Positions 46,565 to 54,609 of a DNA stretch of 64,000 bases are shown here, piece after piece. The stretch lies in contig NZ_JAHYCA010000004.1 of the NCBI RefSeq assembly GCF_019430905.1, positions 372,001 through 436,000 on the forward strand, in the 5' to 3' direction. The stretch is from Billgrantia antri (GTDB lineage Bacteria; Pseudomonadota; Gammaproteobacteria; Pseudomonadales; Halomonadaceae). A model generated the notes under the pieces. That model saw only the letters and a program-made list of their open reading frames with translations, searched no databases and was not told the origin of the DNA. The translations under genes were made by a program, and so were the position numbers. Each line of letters begins with the position of its first letter. Positions within the stretch are counted from its first letter, which is position 1.

Positions 46565-46652
46565 GGCCTCACTCTCTAGAGAACTTGGGGAAACGGCTTC
46601 GAGCAAACCGGAGCTCAACGACTGCCAGGGAGCCCTTGGCGGTGAATCCGGG

Positions 46653-46752
46653 GCCGTCGACAGGTTTACGAGGAGGCGCTGTGAACCCGTCCCTGGGCGC
46701 TACTTTTGCCATCCCTGGCAAAAGACCTCCTCTTCAACCTGTCCCCGGCCCC
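46653..46752. repeat. Dispersed palindromic intergenic repeat, copy 2 (compact form)
   Basis: A 100-bp element between dinG and the helicase gene. It has imperfect inverted ends (GCCGTCGACAGG and CCTGTCCCCGGC), a second inner pair (GAGGAGG and CCTCCTC) and a central hairpin TTTTGCCA-TCCC-TGGCAAAA at 46704-46723. It is therefore a nested palindrome able to fold as one long stem. It shares a 38-bp core (46673-46710, 35 of 38 identical) and an 18-bp identical block (46716-46733) with copy 1 near 8.4 kb. No coding capacity. Confidence 0.78.
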
Positions 46753-46774
46753 TGTGCAGCAAGGCAGCAAGCCG

Positions 46775-48049
46775 TTACAGCAGCCCCTCGGGTGGATGCT
46801 CGCAGGGCAGCTTGTCCTGGATGTAGCGCTCGATCTCGGGCAGCGAGAAGGCGTCCTCCTCGCCGACGAAGCTGATCGACACCCCAGTGGCCCCGGCTCG
46901 GCCGGTACGACCGATACGGTGGACGTAGTCCTCCGGATCCTCGGGCAGGGTGTAGTTGATCACATGGCTGACATCCTCGATATGGATGCCGCGACCGGCC
47001 ACATCGGTGGCCACCAACACCTGCACCTCACCCTCGCGGAAGCGCTCCAGGGTCTTGATGCGCTGATTCTGCGGCACGTCGCCGGAGAGCATCGCCACGT
47101 TGATGTCGGCCTTCTTGAGCAGCCCTTCGAGCTTGCGCACCAGATCGCGGCGGTTGCCGAACACCATCACCCGGTCGAAGCTCTCCTGCTTGAGGAGATT
47201 GATCAGCAGCTTCGGCTTGTCATCGTCGCTGACCATGTAGACGCGCTGATCGATGTTGGCCTTGTTGTCGACCGTAACCTCGATCTCGACGTGGGTCGGC
47301 TGGTGGGTCCACTGGCTGGCCAGGTTGAGAATGTCCTGGGAGAACGTCGCCGAGAACAGGAAGGTCTGGCGCTCTTCCTTCTTTGGCATATGGCGGATGA
47401 TGCGCTTGACGTCGGGAATGAAGCCCATCGACAGCATGCGGTCGGCCTCGTCGAGCACCAGAATCTCGACCTGGGTGAGATCCACGTCGCGCTTCTCGTG
47501 AAAGTCGAGCAAGCGCCCTGGCGTGGCCACCAGGATGTCGAGCTTCTTGCCCAGGTGTTCGCGCTGCTTCTGGTAGTCCATGCCGCCGACGACGCTTGCC
47601 ACGTTGAGGTCGGTGAAACGCGCCAGCGCCTTGGCATCCTTCTCGATCTGCAGCGCCAGCTCACGGGTCGGCGCCACGATCAGGGCCCGCGGCGCGCCCG
47701 GCTTCTGCCCGTCCGGTGCTTCCTCCTCGAGGAAGTAGGCCAGTATCGAAATCAGGAAGGCAGCGGTCTTGCCGGTGCCGGTCTGGGCCTTGCCGACCAC
47801 GTCGCCGCCCAGCAGCGTGTGGGTCAGCGCCTCGGCCTGGATCGGCGTGCAGTACTCGAAGCCCAGAGCATGGATGGCGCGCATCAGCGGCAAGGGCAGA
47901 TCGAAGTCGTGAAAGCGCCACTTGCCCGCCACAGCAGGCACCTGAAACTGGCGCAGATCCCAGTTCGACTGGCGGCGGCGCGGCTTGCGACGACGACGCT
48001 TGGGCTTGCGGTTCTCGGCCGGGGCTGTGGTCTGTTCCGACTCGCTCAT
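46775..48049 (-). CDS. rhlB: DEAD-box RNA helicase, RhlB-type
   Basis: The 424-aa helicase has all core motifs: Q motif near FEYCTPIQ, Walker [19 protein letters not shown] ([10 protein letters not shown]), SAT, and HRIGRTGR near the end. A 30-residue basic, low-complexity N-terminus ([13 protein letters not shown]) resembles pseudomonad RhlB, which works with RNase E. The C-terminus ends soon after the core ([15 protein letters not shown]), also like RhlB. Another small DEAD-box helicase (RhlE/SrmB) is the alternative. Confidence 0.87.
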   Translation of the reverse strand: MSESEQTTAPAENRKPKRRRRKPRRRQSNWDLRQFQVPAVAGKWRFHDFDLPLPLMRAIHALGFEYCTPIQAEALTHTLLGGDVVGKAQTGTGKTAAFLISILAYFLEEEAPDGQKPGAPRALIVAPTRELALQIEKDAKALARFTDLNVASVVGGMDYQKQREHLGKKLDILVATPGRLLDFHEKRDVDLTQVEILVLDEADRMLSMGFIPDVKRIIRHMPKKEERQTFLFSATFSQDILNLASQWTHQPTHVEIEVTVDNKANIDQRVYMVSDDDKPKLLINLLKQESFDRVMVFGNRRDLVRKLEGLLKKADINVAMLSGDVPQNQRIKTLERFREGEVQVLVATDVAGRGIHIEDVSHVINYTLPEDPEDYVHRIGRTGRAGATGVSISFVGEEDAFSLPEIERYIQDKLPCEHPPEGLL

Positions 48050-48193
48050 AGGCTATGTATCACGTCCGTAGCAATGGATGAACTTTGTACAGCCGCATAT
48101 TGTACCAGCCTATGGCGTCGAGGGCGCGCCTCTTGCATTGGACTGGTAGAATGGCGCTTTGCTGCCACTCGACACCCATTGGAGCCAGGCCCG

Positions 48194-48442
48194 ATGACAC
48201 GCCGCAAGAAGACTCGCTCGCTGGCCGACAAGGTGACCATCCGCACCGGCAAGCGCAAGGACTACAAGAAATGGCGCCATGAGAATCCCGACCAGGTGAC
48301 CTCATCGCGCCGCTTCACCCAGAAGAAACGCCAGCAGCGCAAGCTGCAGGCAGCGCGCAAGCTGGCCCGCCAGGAACAAGGCGCCAGCATCGACATCCAT
48401 CCGGAAGGTACATCAACATCCAGCGAGGAGCGCGACGAGTGA
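48194..48442 (+). CDS. Small, highly basic conserved protein
   Basis: The 82-aa product is strongly basic in its first two thirds ([45 protein letters not shown]) and ends in an acidic Ser/Glu tail (STSSEERDE). It has no signal peptide or membrane segment, so nucleic-acid or ribosome binding is plausible but not shown. The stop overlaps the GTG start of xthA (GTGA), indicating translational coupling. I know of similar uncharacterised proteins in related genera but cannot name a family. It is divergent from the helicase gene. Confidence 0.75.
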   Translation: MTRRKKTRSLADKVTIRTGKRKDYKKWRHENPDQVTSSRRFTQKKRQQRKLQAARKLARQEQGASIDIHPEGTSTSSEERDE

Positions 48443-49272
48443 TACGCCTGGTCTCGTTCAACATAAACGGGCTGCGCGCCCGCCTGCACCAGCTCGAGGC
48501 GCTAATCGCCGCCCACCAGCCGCTAGTGATCGGGCTGCAGGAAACCAAGGTCCACGACGACGAGTTCCCTCGCGAGGCAGTCGAGGCCATGGGCTACCAC
48601 GTCCACTATCACGGCCAGAAAGGCCACTACGGCGTGGCCCTGATGTGTCACAAGGCGCTCTGTCCCAGCGGGCCGGAGGAGGTCTTCTTCGGTCTGCCCG
48701 ACGATGGCGAGGAGTCCCAGCGACGCTTGATCGGGGCGCGCTTGCGCACCGCCGATGGCGAGACGCTGACCGTGTGGAACGGCTACTTTCCCCAGGGCGA
48801 AAATGTCGACCACCCGACCAAGTTTCCCAACAAGCGCGAGTTCTACGCCCAGTTGATCCGATTACTGCACGAGCGGCACCGCCCCGACGAGCGGCTGGCG
48901 GTGATGGGGGATTTCAATATCTCACCCGAGGATATCGACATCGGCATCGGCGAAGACAACCGCAAGCGCTGGCTACGCGAAGGCAAGACCAGCTTCCAAC
49001 CCATCGAACGGGAGTGGCTGGGCACACTCAAGGCGTGGGGGCTCACCGACAGCTATCGCGTACGCTACCCCGAGGCGGATGACCGCTTCAGCTGGTTCGA
49101 CTACCGCTCCCGTGGCTTCGAACGCGAGCCCAGGCGCGGGCTGCGCATCGACTACATCCTGGTGACCGATTCCTTGGCCAAGCAGGTGCGTGACGCCGGC
49201 ATCGACTACGACTTGCGCGGCATGGAGCGACCTTCTGACCACGCCCCGGTGTGGACCGACTTCGACATCTGA
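48439..49272 (+). CDS. xthA: Exodeoxyribonuclease III
   Basis: The 277-aa AP endonuclease/3'-exonuclease acts in base excision repair. Characteristic blocks are [10 protein letters not shown] (residues 6-15), the metal-binding Glu in [19 protein letters not shown] and the C-terminal [10 protein letters not shown] with the catalytic Asp-His pair. The start is GTG at 48439, overlapping the stop of the preceding 82-aa gene by 4 bp. Length is close to E. coli XthA (268). Confidence 0.96.
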   Translation: MIRLVSFNINGLRARLHQLEALIAAHQPLVIGLQETKVHDDEFPREAVEAMGYHVHYHGQKGHYGVALMCHKALCPSGPEEVFFGLPDDGEESQRRLIGARLRTADGETLTVWNGYFPQGENVDHPTKFPNKREFYAQLIRLLHERHRPDERLAVMGDFNISPEDIDIGIGEDNRKRWLREGKTSFQPIEREWLGTLKAWGLTDSYRVRYPEADDRFSWFDYRSRGFEREPRRGLRIDYILVTDSLAKQVRDAGIDYDLRGMERPSDHAPVWTDFDI

Positions 49273-49308
49273 AACCTTGATACCTCGACCCGCAGGGGAA
49301 GCCCCTCC

Positions 49309-50403
49309 CTAACGGGTCGAGAGCCAGCGCGGATCAACTTCAGCTCCATGATGCTGTGCTTGCTGCATGGCCTGTCGGGCCAGCTCGACTTGTCCCCAGG
49401 CATGGGCCAGCAGGCCCAGGCGCCGCCAGTCCGAGCCTTCTCCACTGAGCCTGGCCACCTCGCGCCAGGCCCCGAGCGCCCGCTCACGATCGCGGGCTTC
49501 CTCCCAGGCCCGGGCCAGCAGGCGGCGGTTGGCCAGGGTGTCGGGTAGTGCCCCGTCTGCCAGCGCCGCCTCCAGGTATTCAGCGGCACGAGCCGGGGTA
49601 CCGGCTGCCAGATTCAGTTCGATGCGCTTGCGCAGATCCTCCTCGCCGGATAGCACTCCCAGCCGCCAGCCGGCCTCCCAGAGCGCCGCAGCCCGCTGTG
49701 CATCGCCAGCTCCATGGGCCAAAGCTGCGGCACGCCGCCAGGCTTCGGGCTCGGCTTGAGCGGTTAACGAAGCTTCCAGCCTTGCCAGCGCCTGCTCGCC
49801 GCGTCCGGCTCGCTGGAACACGGTGGCCGCAAGCGCCTGCCGACGCTCGCCCGGGGCCGGGTCGTCGGCCATTGCGCGCTCGACCCACTGCGCCGCTTCC
49901 TCCCAGCGCTCCAGCTCCGCCAAGGCACGCGCCAGGCGCCAACGCTCGTCGGGGCTGCCGTCGTGTCGCTCGAGCCAGTCGAGCCACAGCGTCACTGCCT
50001 CTTCGGTTTCGCCGACGGCCAAGCGCAGCCTTGCTTCCTCACGCAGCCAGCGATCACGCTGCGTCTGCGGTGCCTCCTGGGTTCTGCGGGCCTGGCGCAG
50101 ATGGTCGGCAGCCGCCTCGTTGCGCCCTGCCCCGGCTTCGGCGCCGGCCGCCAACTGGTGATAAAGCGCGCTGGCCCAGCGGTCGGCGGCATTGCCCCCC
50201 TCGAGCCGCTGCGCCTGGGCACGGGCGTGCTGGCTCACGCTGGCGTGTTCACCCTGCTGCAGCTGTGCATGCAACCGCTCGAGATCGGCAATGATATCGC
50301 CGGGAAGCGGCGGGGCTTGAGCCGCCGCCGAAGCGGCTACCAGCAGTCCGGCACAGAGCGCAAGACCGCAGGCCACGAGACGTCGTACGACACGCATTGG
50401 CAT
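49309..50403 (-). CDS. Secreted TPR protein of the TonB2-type operon
   Basis: The 364-aa product has a signal peptide (residues about 1-28, ending SAAA) and then mostly alpha-helical TPR-like repeats rich in Ala, Arg, Glu and Trp. It is the last gene of the operon, starting 3 bp after the tonB stop. A TPR gene in this place matches the Vibrio TonB2 operon (the gene after tonB2, VC1543). It is probably periplasmic and assists the complex, but its role is not well defined. Confidence 0.8.
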   Translation of the reverse strand: MPMRVVRRLVACGLALCAGLLVAASAAAQAPPLPGDIIADLERLHAQLQQGEHASVSQHARAQAQRLEGGNAADRWASALYHQLAAGAEAGAGRNEAAADHLRQARRTQEAPQTQRDRWLREEARLRLAVGETEEAVTLWLDWLERHDGSPDERWRLARALAELERWEEAAQWVERAMADDPAPGERRQALAATVFQRAGRGEQALARLEASLTAQAEPEAWRRAAALAHGAGDAQRAAALWEAGWRLGVLSGEEDLRKRIELNLAAGTPARAAEYLEAALADGALPDTLANRRLLARAWEEARDRERALGAWREVARLSGEGSDWRRLGLLAHAWGQVELARQAMQQAQHHGAEVDPRWLSTR

Positions 50404-50406
50404 GGC

Positions 50407-51162
50407 TTACCTCAACTGAAATTCGAGGCGCTGACGCGCACGGCGTATGCCGCTGGCGGGCTCGAACTGCCAGCGCGCCACGGCCTGCTCGGCGGCCGAA
50501 TCGAATACGTTGCGCGGTTGCGATTCGACCACACGGATGGAGGAGCGATCGACGCTACCGTCGGGGCGAATCAGAAACTGCAACTCTACGTGTCCCTCCA
50601 AGCCACGCCGCTGGGCACGCGAGGGGTACTCCGGCGGTACGCGGTTGGTCGGCGTGATCTGGCCGACATCCACCGGCCCTTGCTCGGCGGGCGCAGGCTC
50701 GGCCGAAGCCGCACTGGGTGCCGACGACGGGCTCGGCTGGGGAGACGGCGCGGGTTCGGGCGTCGGCTGCGGAACCGGCTCAGGCGCTGGCCGAGGTGGC
50801 GGATCGGGCTCCGGCGGCGGTTCCGGCCGGGCCTCGCTGAGCTCGGGCAGGCTGGTATCGAGCTCAAGCGGCTCCACCGGCTCCGGCGGAAGCTCCGGCT
50901 CGGGCATCGCGATCGTGCTCTCCAGCGGGGGTAACGGCTCCGGCTGCGGAGGGGTGGTCGCTTCGACCTGAGGAGGCGGAGGCTCCGCTACGGGCTCGAC
51001 CACCTCCTCCACAACGTCGGGCGCCTCGACCATCGTCATGGTCAGGTTCTCGTCGATCACGTCGAACTCCTCCTCGGGCGGCGTGACCAACAAGCCCAGC
51101 AGCCAGAAGAGCAGCAGTGCGAGCGCCACTCCGCCCAGCGATGAGAACGGTATCCGCGTCAC
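50407..51162 (-). CDS. tonB: TonB protein (TonB2 class)
   Basis: The 251-aa protein transmits proton-motive energy to outer-membrane receptors. One N-terminal transmembrane helix (about residues 9-27, GGVALALLLFWLLGLLV) is followed by a long Pro/Glu-rich periplasmic rod (PEPLPPLE, PPEPVEPLE, EPDPPPRPAPEPVPQP) and a C-terminal TonB domain (about 160-251, PTNRVPPEYPSRAQRRGLEGHV). The start is GTG overlapping the exbD stop by 4 bp. The siderophore receptors at 57.8-62.4 kb are natural partners. Confidence 0.92.
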   Translation of the reverse strand: MTRIPFSSLGGVALALLLFWLLGLLVTPPEEEFDVIDENLTMTMVEAPDVVEEVVEPVAEPPPPQVEATTPPQPEPLPPLESTIAMPEPELPPEPVEPLELDTSLPELSEARPEPPPEPDPPPRPAPEPVPQPTPEPAPSPQPSPSSAPSAASAEPAPAEQGPVDVGQITPTNRVPPEYPSRAQRRGLEGHVELQFLIRPDGSVDRSSIRVVESQPRNVFDSAAEQAVARWQFEPASGIRRARQRLEFQLR

Positions 51163-51566
51163 GACCGGCTCCGGCTGGCAGCGACCGCGACCTGTTCCAC
51201 ACCGGCTTCGCGGATGTGATCCATCACCTCGATCAGCAGGCCGGTGGTCGAGTCGCGGTCGGCCTGGATCACCACCGAGCCGTCATCGCTCACCAGACCG
51301 GCCACCTCGGCACCGACGCGATGCAGGTCTACTGCGCGGCCGTCGACCCACACCGCCCCTTCCGGCGTAATGGCGACCATTACCTGGGCATCGGGCCTTG
51401 GGGAAGCGGCACTCGATTCGGGTCGCTCGATCTCCACCCCGCTCTCCTTGATGAAGCTGGTGGTGACGATGAAGAAGATCAGCATGATGAAGACGACGTC
51501 CAGCATCGGCGTCAGGTTGACTTCGCTGGCTTCACCGTCGTCGGCGCCAAGGCGGCGTCTACGCAT
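51159..51566 (-). CDS. exbD: ExbD proton-channel component
   Basis: The 135-aa protein has one transmembrane helix with the conserved ion-carrying aspartate (NLTPMLDVVFIMLIFFIVT, near residues 17-36) and a small periplasmic domain (VAITPEGAVWVDGRAV). With ExbB and TtpC it should form the motor that energises TonB. It overlaps exbB by 8 bp and tonB by 4 bp. Confidence 0.94.
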   Translation of the reverse strand: MRRRRLGADDGEASEVNLTPMLDVVFIMLIFFIVTTSFIKESGVEIERPESSAASPRPDAQVMVAITPEGAVWVDGRAVDLHRVGAEVAGLVSDDGSVVIQADRDSTTGLLIEVMDHIREAGVEQVAVAASRSRS

Positions 51567-52095
51567 CGTTATCCTCCACGGCGCGAGCCAAGCGGTCGTG
51601 CAGCCGCTGGTCCTCGCGACGAATGATGTGCTCGAGGCGACTGGTGAACAGCAGCCCCACCACCGCCACCGCCATACCGGTCAGAGTGGGCAGAGTGGCA
51701 CGGGCCACGCCATCGGCCATGGCGCGGGCCTGGCTGGTATCGGCCATCGCCAGGCTATCGAATACGGCGATCATGCCGGTCACGGTACCCAGCAGGCCCA
51801 GCAGTGGACACAGCGCCACCAGCAGCCTGAGCCACGGCAGCGGCCGGCGCAGCCGCCCGATCAGTTCCCGCACCCAGGCTTCGCGCAAGGTCAGTGCACT
51901 CCAGCTCAAATGGTCCTGGCGCGCCGCCCAGCGCGCGATCAGGGCACGCCTCGCCCGTCGGTAGGTGATGCGGAAATACCACACCCGCTCCAGTGCCAGG
52001 CTGAACAGCAGCGTTGCCACCAGGGCGATCACTACCAGAACCGCTCCGCCCGCCTCGACCAGGCGCTGCAGTGGCTCAAGCCAGAGCGGGATCAC
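51559..52095 (-). CDS. exbB: ExbB (MotA/TolQ/ExbB family), TonB2 system
   Basis: The 178-aa protein has three transmembrane segments (about 13-38, 90-115, 132-155) and the family signature LCPLLGLLGTVTGMI. It is shorter than E. coli ExbB (244), as expected for TonB2-type systems. The start is GTG at 52095, overlapping ttpC by 20 bp. Directly downstream of ttpC, it forms the second ExbB-like member of the operon. Confidence 0.93.
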   Translation of the reverse strand: MIPLWLEPLQRLVEAGGAVLVVIALVATLLFSLALERVWYFRITYRRARRALIARWAARQDHLSWSALTLREAWVRELIGRLRRPLPWLRLLVALCPLLGLLGTVTGMIAVFDSLAMADTSQARAMADGVARATLPTLTGMAVAVVGLLFTSRLEHIIRREDQRLHDRLARAVEDNDA

Positions 52096-53458
52096 GGCGC
52101 GTGCTCCCGGTGACGCTATCGGGCCCGTGCGGGCGCTGCTCGAGCTGCTCGGCCAGGGCAGCGCTCGCCTGACCCTCGACCAAGCCGGCCAGCTGTCGGC
52201 TACGGCCCGCCAGTGCCGTGTGGGCGAACAGCAGCGGCACGGCGGTGATCAGGCCCAGCACGGTGGTGACCAGCGCCTGGCTGATGCCGCCCGCCATCAG
52301 CTGTGGATCGCCGGTACCGAACACGGTGATCGCCTGGAAAGTCACAATCATACCGGTCACGGTGCCCAGCAACCCCAGTAACGGTGCCACGGCAGCCAGC
52401 AGCTTGACGATCGGCTGACCGCGCTCGAGGCGCGGCAGCTCCGCCAGTACTGCTTCATCGAGGCGTGCTTCCAGCGCTTCCGGCACGGGGTCGTCTCTCA
52501 GCGCACGAAAACGCAGCAGCACGCGACCCAGCGGGTTGTCTTCACGCAGGGTGTCGAGATCATGCAATTGGCGCCGCATGGCCAGCGTCACCTTGAGCAA
52601 GTAGCCATACTGCAGCAATGCCACCAGCAGGCCGATGGCGCCGAGCCCGACCACCACATAACCCACGGCTCCCCCCTGGTGGAAGCGCTCGAGCAGACTG
52701 GGACGCTGCGCCAAGGCTGACATCACCTCGCCCCCTGTCGGGTCCAACGAAAGTGCGCGCGCTTCGCCGGCATGAAATGCCGCCAGGCCGTCGACTACTT
52801 CGGACGGCGTACGCTCGACCACCGACAGGGCACCGTCTTCGGCGCCACGTCGCAGCAGATGGCTATCGGTAAAGGCCGCAAAGTCGCCCAGACGTACGAT
52901 TTCACGGGAAGCGATTTCGCCACTGGCGTCCGCCACCGGTGCCTGGAAACGGACCACCCGGCCGGTATCGGCAGTCAGCGCAATCAGGCTATCGGCAAAG
53001 GCCTCCAACTGCTCGAGCTCGAGCACCTCGGTATCGCCCAGGCGCGGCGGCAGTTCGGGACCACCCACGACGAGCCAGCTATCCGCCAGGCTGTCGCGCA
53101 GCTCGCCGCTATGCTGCTTCAGTGAAGCCAGAATCGCCTCGAGGTCATCCCCCTGCTCATCCTGGCGGGCTGCCAACGCTTCGGCTCGCTCGGCCTGCTC
53201 AGCCTCTCTCTGGCGTAACTCTGCGTTACGCTCCTCGGCTTCCGCGTGGGCGGCACGGGCCTCTTGAAGGGCGGCTTCGAGCGCTCCGCGATCTTCCACC
53301 AGCTCGGCCAGGCGCGCACGGTCGCGAGCTTCGGCAGCTTCGCGCTCGGCACGCAGGCTTTCTAGCGGGTCCGATTGGGCTTGCGCCTGTGCCTGGCCCA
53401 GGCAGACGCTTAGCGTGAGTGTTGCCAACAGGGTCGCGGCAAACCGTGTCGCTTTCAT
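52076..53458 (-). CDS. ttpC: TtpC-like ExbB paralogue with periplasmic coiled-coil domain
   Basis: The 460-aa protein has a signal peptide (ending about residue 26), a periplasmic N-domain of about 230 residues that begins as a coiled coil (LRAEREAAEARDRARLAELVEDR), and a C-terminal MotA/TolQ/ExbB domain with VAPLLGLLGTVTGMIVTFQ near 360-380. This fusion matches TtpC, the extra component needed by Vibrio TonB2. It overlaps the DUF3450 gene by 4 bp and exbB by 20 bp. Confidence 0.9.
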   Translation of the reverse strand: MKATRFAATLLATLTLSVCLGQAQAQAQSDPLESLRAEREAAEARDRARLAELVEDRGALEAALQEARAAHAEAEERNAELRQREAEQAERAEALAARQDEQGDDLEAILASLKQHSGELRDSLADSWLVVGGPELPPRLGDTEVLELEQLEAFADSLIALTADTGRVVRFQAPVADASGEIASREIVRLGDFAAFTDSHLLRRGAEDGALSVVERTPSEVVDGLAAFHAGEARALSLDPTGGEVMSALAQRPSLLERFHQGGAVGYVVVGLGAIGLLVALLQYGYLLKVTLAMRRQLHDLDTLREDNPLGRVLLRFRALRDDPVPEALEARLDEAVLAELPRLERGQPIVKLLAAVAPLLGLLGTVTGMIVTFQAITVFGTGDPQLMAGGISQALVTTVLGLITAVPLLFAHTALAGRSRQLAGLVEGQASAALAEQLEQRPHGPDSVTGSTRRDPALA

Positions 53459-54228
53459 GTGTCGTCCTCCACTGACTCAAGCGGCTGCGATAGCGGCACA
53501 TTGAGCAGTTCCGGGGCGCGGCGGTCACGCGCGATGCGCAGCCCGTTGCGAACCTCACGCCGCTGCGCCTCATCGAGCGCCGCCCAGCTTCCCGCATCGG
53601 CCTGCCAGAACCGCCCGGCACGGCCATCCGGCGTAAGGTAATAGAAACCCACGCGCCCCAGGCGCAGGTAATCCACCTCGCGGCGCGACTCGCCCTCGCC
53701 GAGGTAGCCGCGCCAGGCATCGACGTCACGCCCGTAGTCCAGCTCGGCACGCCAGGCTTCGATGATCCGTTCCCAGCGCTCGGCGACGGACAGCTCACCG
53801 GCTTGGCTTTGGCTGCGCAAGCTGGCAACCCGCGCCAGGCGCTCCTGACGCAGGAACGGCATGTCGCTCTCGATCCACTGCTCGAGTCGATCGACCAAGC
53901 GCGCCTCCAGCGCCGGCAAGGCGTCGCGCGTCTCTTCCAGGGTATCCAGGGCCTGCTCACGACGGTTCAGTGACTCCGCCTGGCGCTCGATTCGCGGGGC
54001 GAGCTCGGCGTTCTCGCGTGCCAGGCGGCGTTCGGCGCGCTCCAGCTCGCGCAGCTCCTCGAGCATCGCCCGCGATGCATCGTCGGCGGCATCGATGCGC
54101 GCCTGCAGTTCAGCCTGGCTGCGCTGAGCCTGCCTGGCCTCTTCATGGATTTCGGGTTCGGCATTGGCCGCAGTGGCAAGCCCCAGCCAGAGCAAACAGA
54201 CGAGGCAGGGTTGGCGAAACGATCTCAC
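53455..54228 (-). CDS. DUF3450 periplasmic coiled-coil protein
   Basis: The 257-aa product has a signal peptide (residues 1-23, ending ANA), then a long coiled coil (about 25-110, rich in Glu, Ala, Arg) and a globular C-terminal part (YYLTPDGRAGRFWQAD, near 190-210). DUF3450 proteins are encoded first in TonB2/TtpC operons, as in Vibrio cholerae (VC1548). It starts at GTG 54228 with GGGAG 7 nt upstream. The Fur box at 54293-54311 lies 65 bp upstream, so the whole operon is probably iron-repressed. Confidence 0.88.
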   Translation of the reverse strand: MRSFRQPCLVCLLWLGLATAANAEPEIHEEARQAQRSQAELQARIDAADDASRAMLEELRELERAERRLARENAELAPRIERQAESLNRREQALDTLEETRDALPALEARLVDRLEQWIESDMPFLRQERLARVASLRSQSQAGELSVAERWERIIEAWRAELDYGRDVDAWRGYLGEGESRREVDYLRLGRVGFYYLTPDGRAGRFWQADAGSWAALDEAQRREVRNGLRIARDRRAPELLNVPLSQPLESVEDDT

Positions 54229-54292
54229 TGGCTACTCCCGAGACGTGAAATGGCGAACGGTCGCCTTGGGTTAGGCGGTGTCAGATGATGCC

Positions 54293-54314
54293 ACTAATGA
54301 TAATTGTTATCAAT
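54293..54314. promoter_or_regulatory. Fur box between TonB2 operon and RTX gene
   Basis: 54293-54311 matches the 19-bp Fur consensus GATAATGATAATCATTATC at 15 of 19 positions. It also holds a perfect dyad TGATAA-TTG-TTATCA (54298-54312). It lies 65 bp upstream of the DUF3450 start and about 300 bp upstream of the divergent RTX gene. Control of the TonB2 operon is very likely; control of the RTX gene is possible. Confidence 0.82.
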
Positions 54315-54609
54315 CCAGCAAACCACAACACCGCGATACCACTCCCCTCCTTTTCAGCGCCCGACGCAGCAAAATCAGCTTAGGAATTGCGCCAAGAAAT
54401 GTGCGCTTTTCATCCCAAGCGAAATGAAACGGAGCGATATATTTGTACCGTCCTGCCCGTTAGAACGATGCCAGGGACGACAATGGGCGAATGACTGCCC
54501 GGCCAGGCGACCGCAATCCCTTGTGCTCGCAGGTGCTTGTCTTCTACCGCAGCCGACACTCTGCCCGCCCCCGGCGGCCTGCTTCATTACTAGCAATGGC
54601 GGTAGCTCC
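54315..54609 (+). other. Leader region of the RTX/beta-helix gene
   Basis: About 295 bp of lower-GC DNA open in the frame of the RTX gene but with no recognisable protein sequence (many Cys, Pro and Gln). An in-frame ATG at 54424 is a possible but unsupported start. I treat this stretch as promoter plus untranslated leader. It ends with the ops-like element described separately. Confidence 0.5.
54598..54606 (+). promoter_or_regulatory. ops-like RfaH recruitment element next to the RTX start
   Basis: GGCGGTAGC matches the first nine bases of the E. coli ops element (core GGCGGTAG), including GC-GGTA-GC, which forms the small non-template hairpin read by RfaH. It ends 4 nt before the ATG at 54610, in the correct strand. 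No good Shine-Dalgarno lies at this start, a feature known for RfaH-dependent genes. The 8-mer core also occurs by chance at 461-468 on the minus strand, so the case rests on position. Confidence 0.45.

Noticed and set aside
46565..46652. LexA/SOS box upstream of dinG
   Set aside because: No CTGT-N8-ACAG-type sequence is present between the dinG start and the repeat.
54304..54609. N-terminal extension of the RTX protein
   Set aside because: The translation is Cys/Pro/Gln-rich without domain features, while the first CBM2-like module begins exactly at ATG 54610. An ATG at 54424 cannot be fully excluded.
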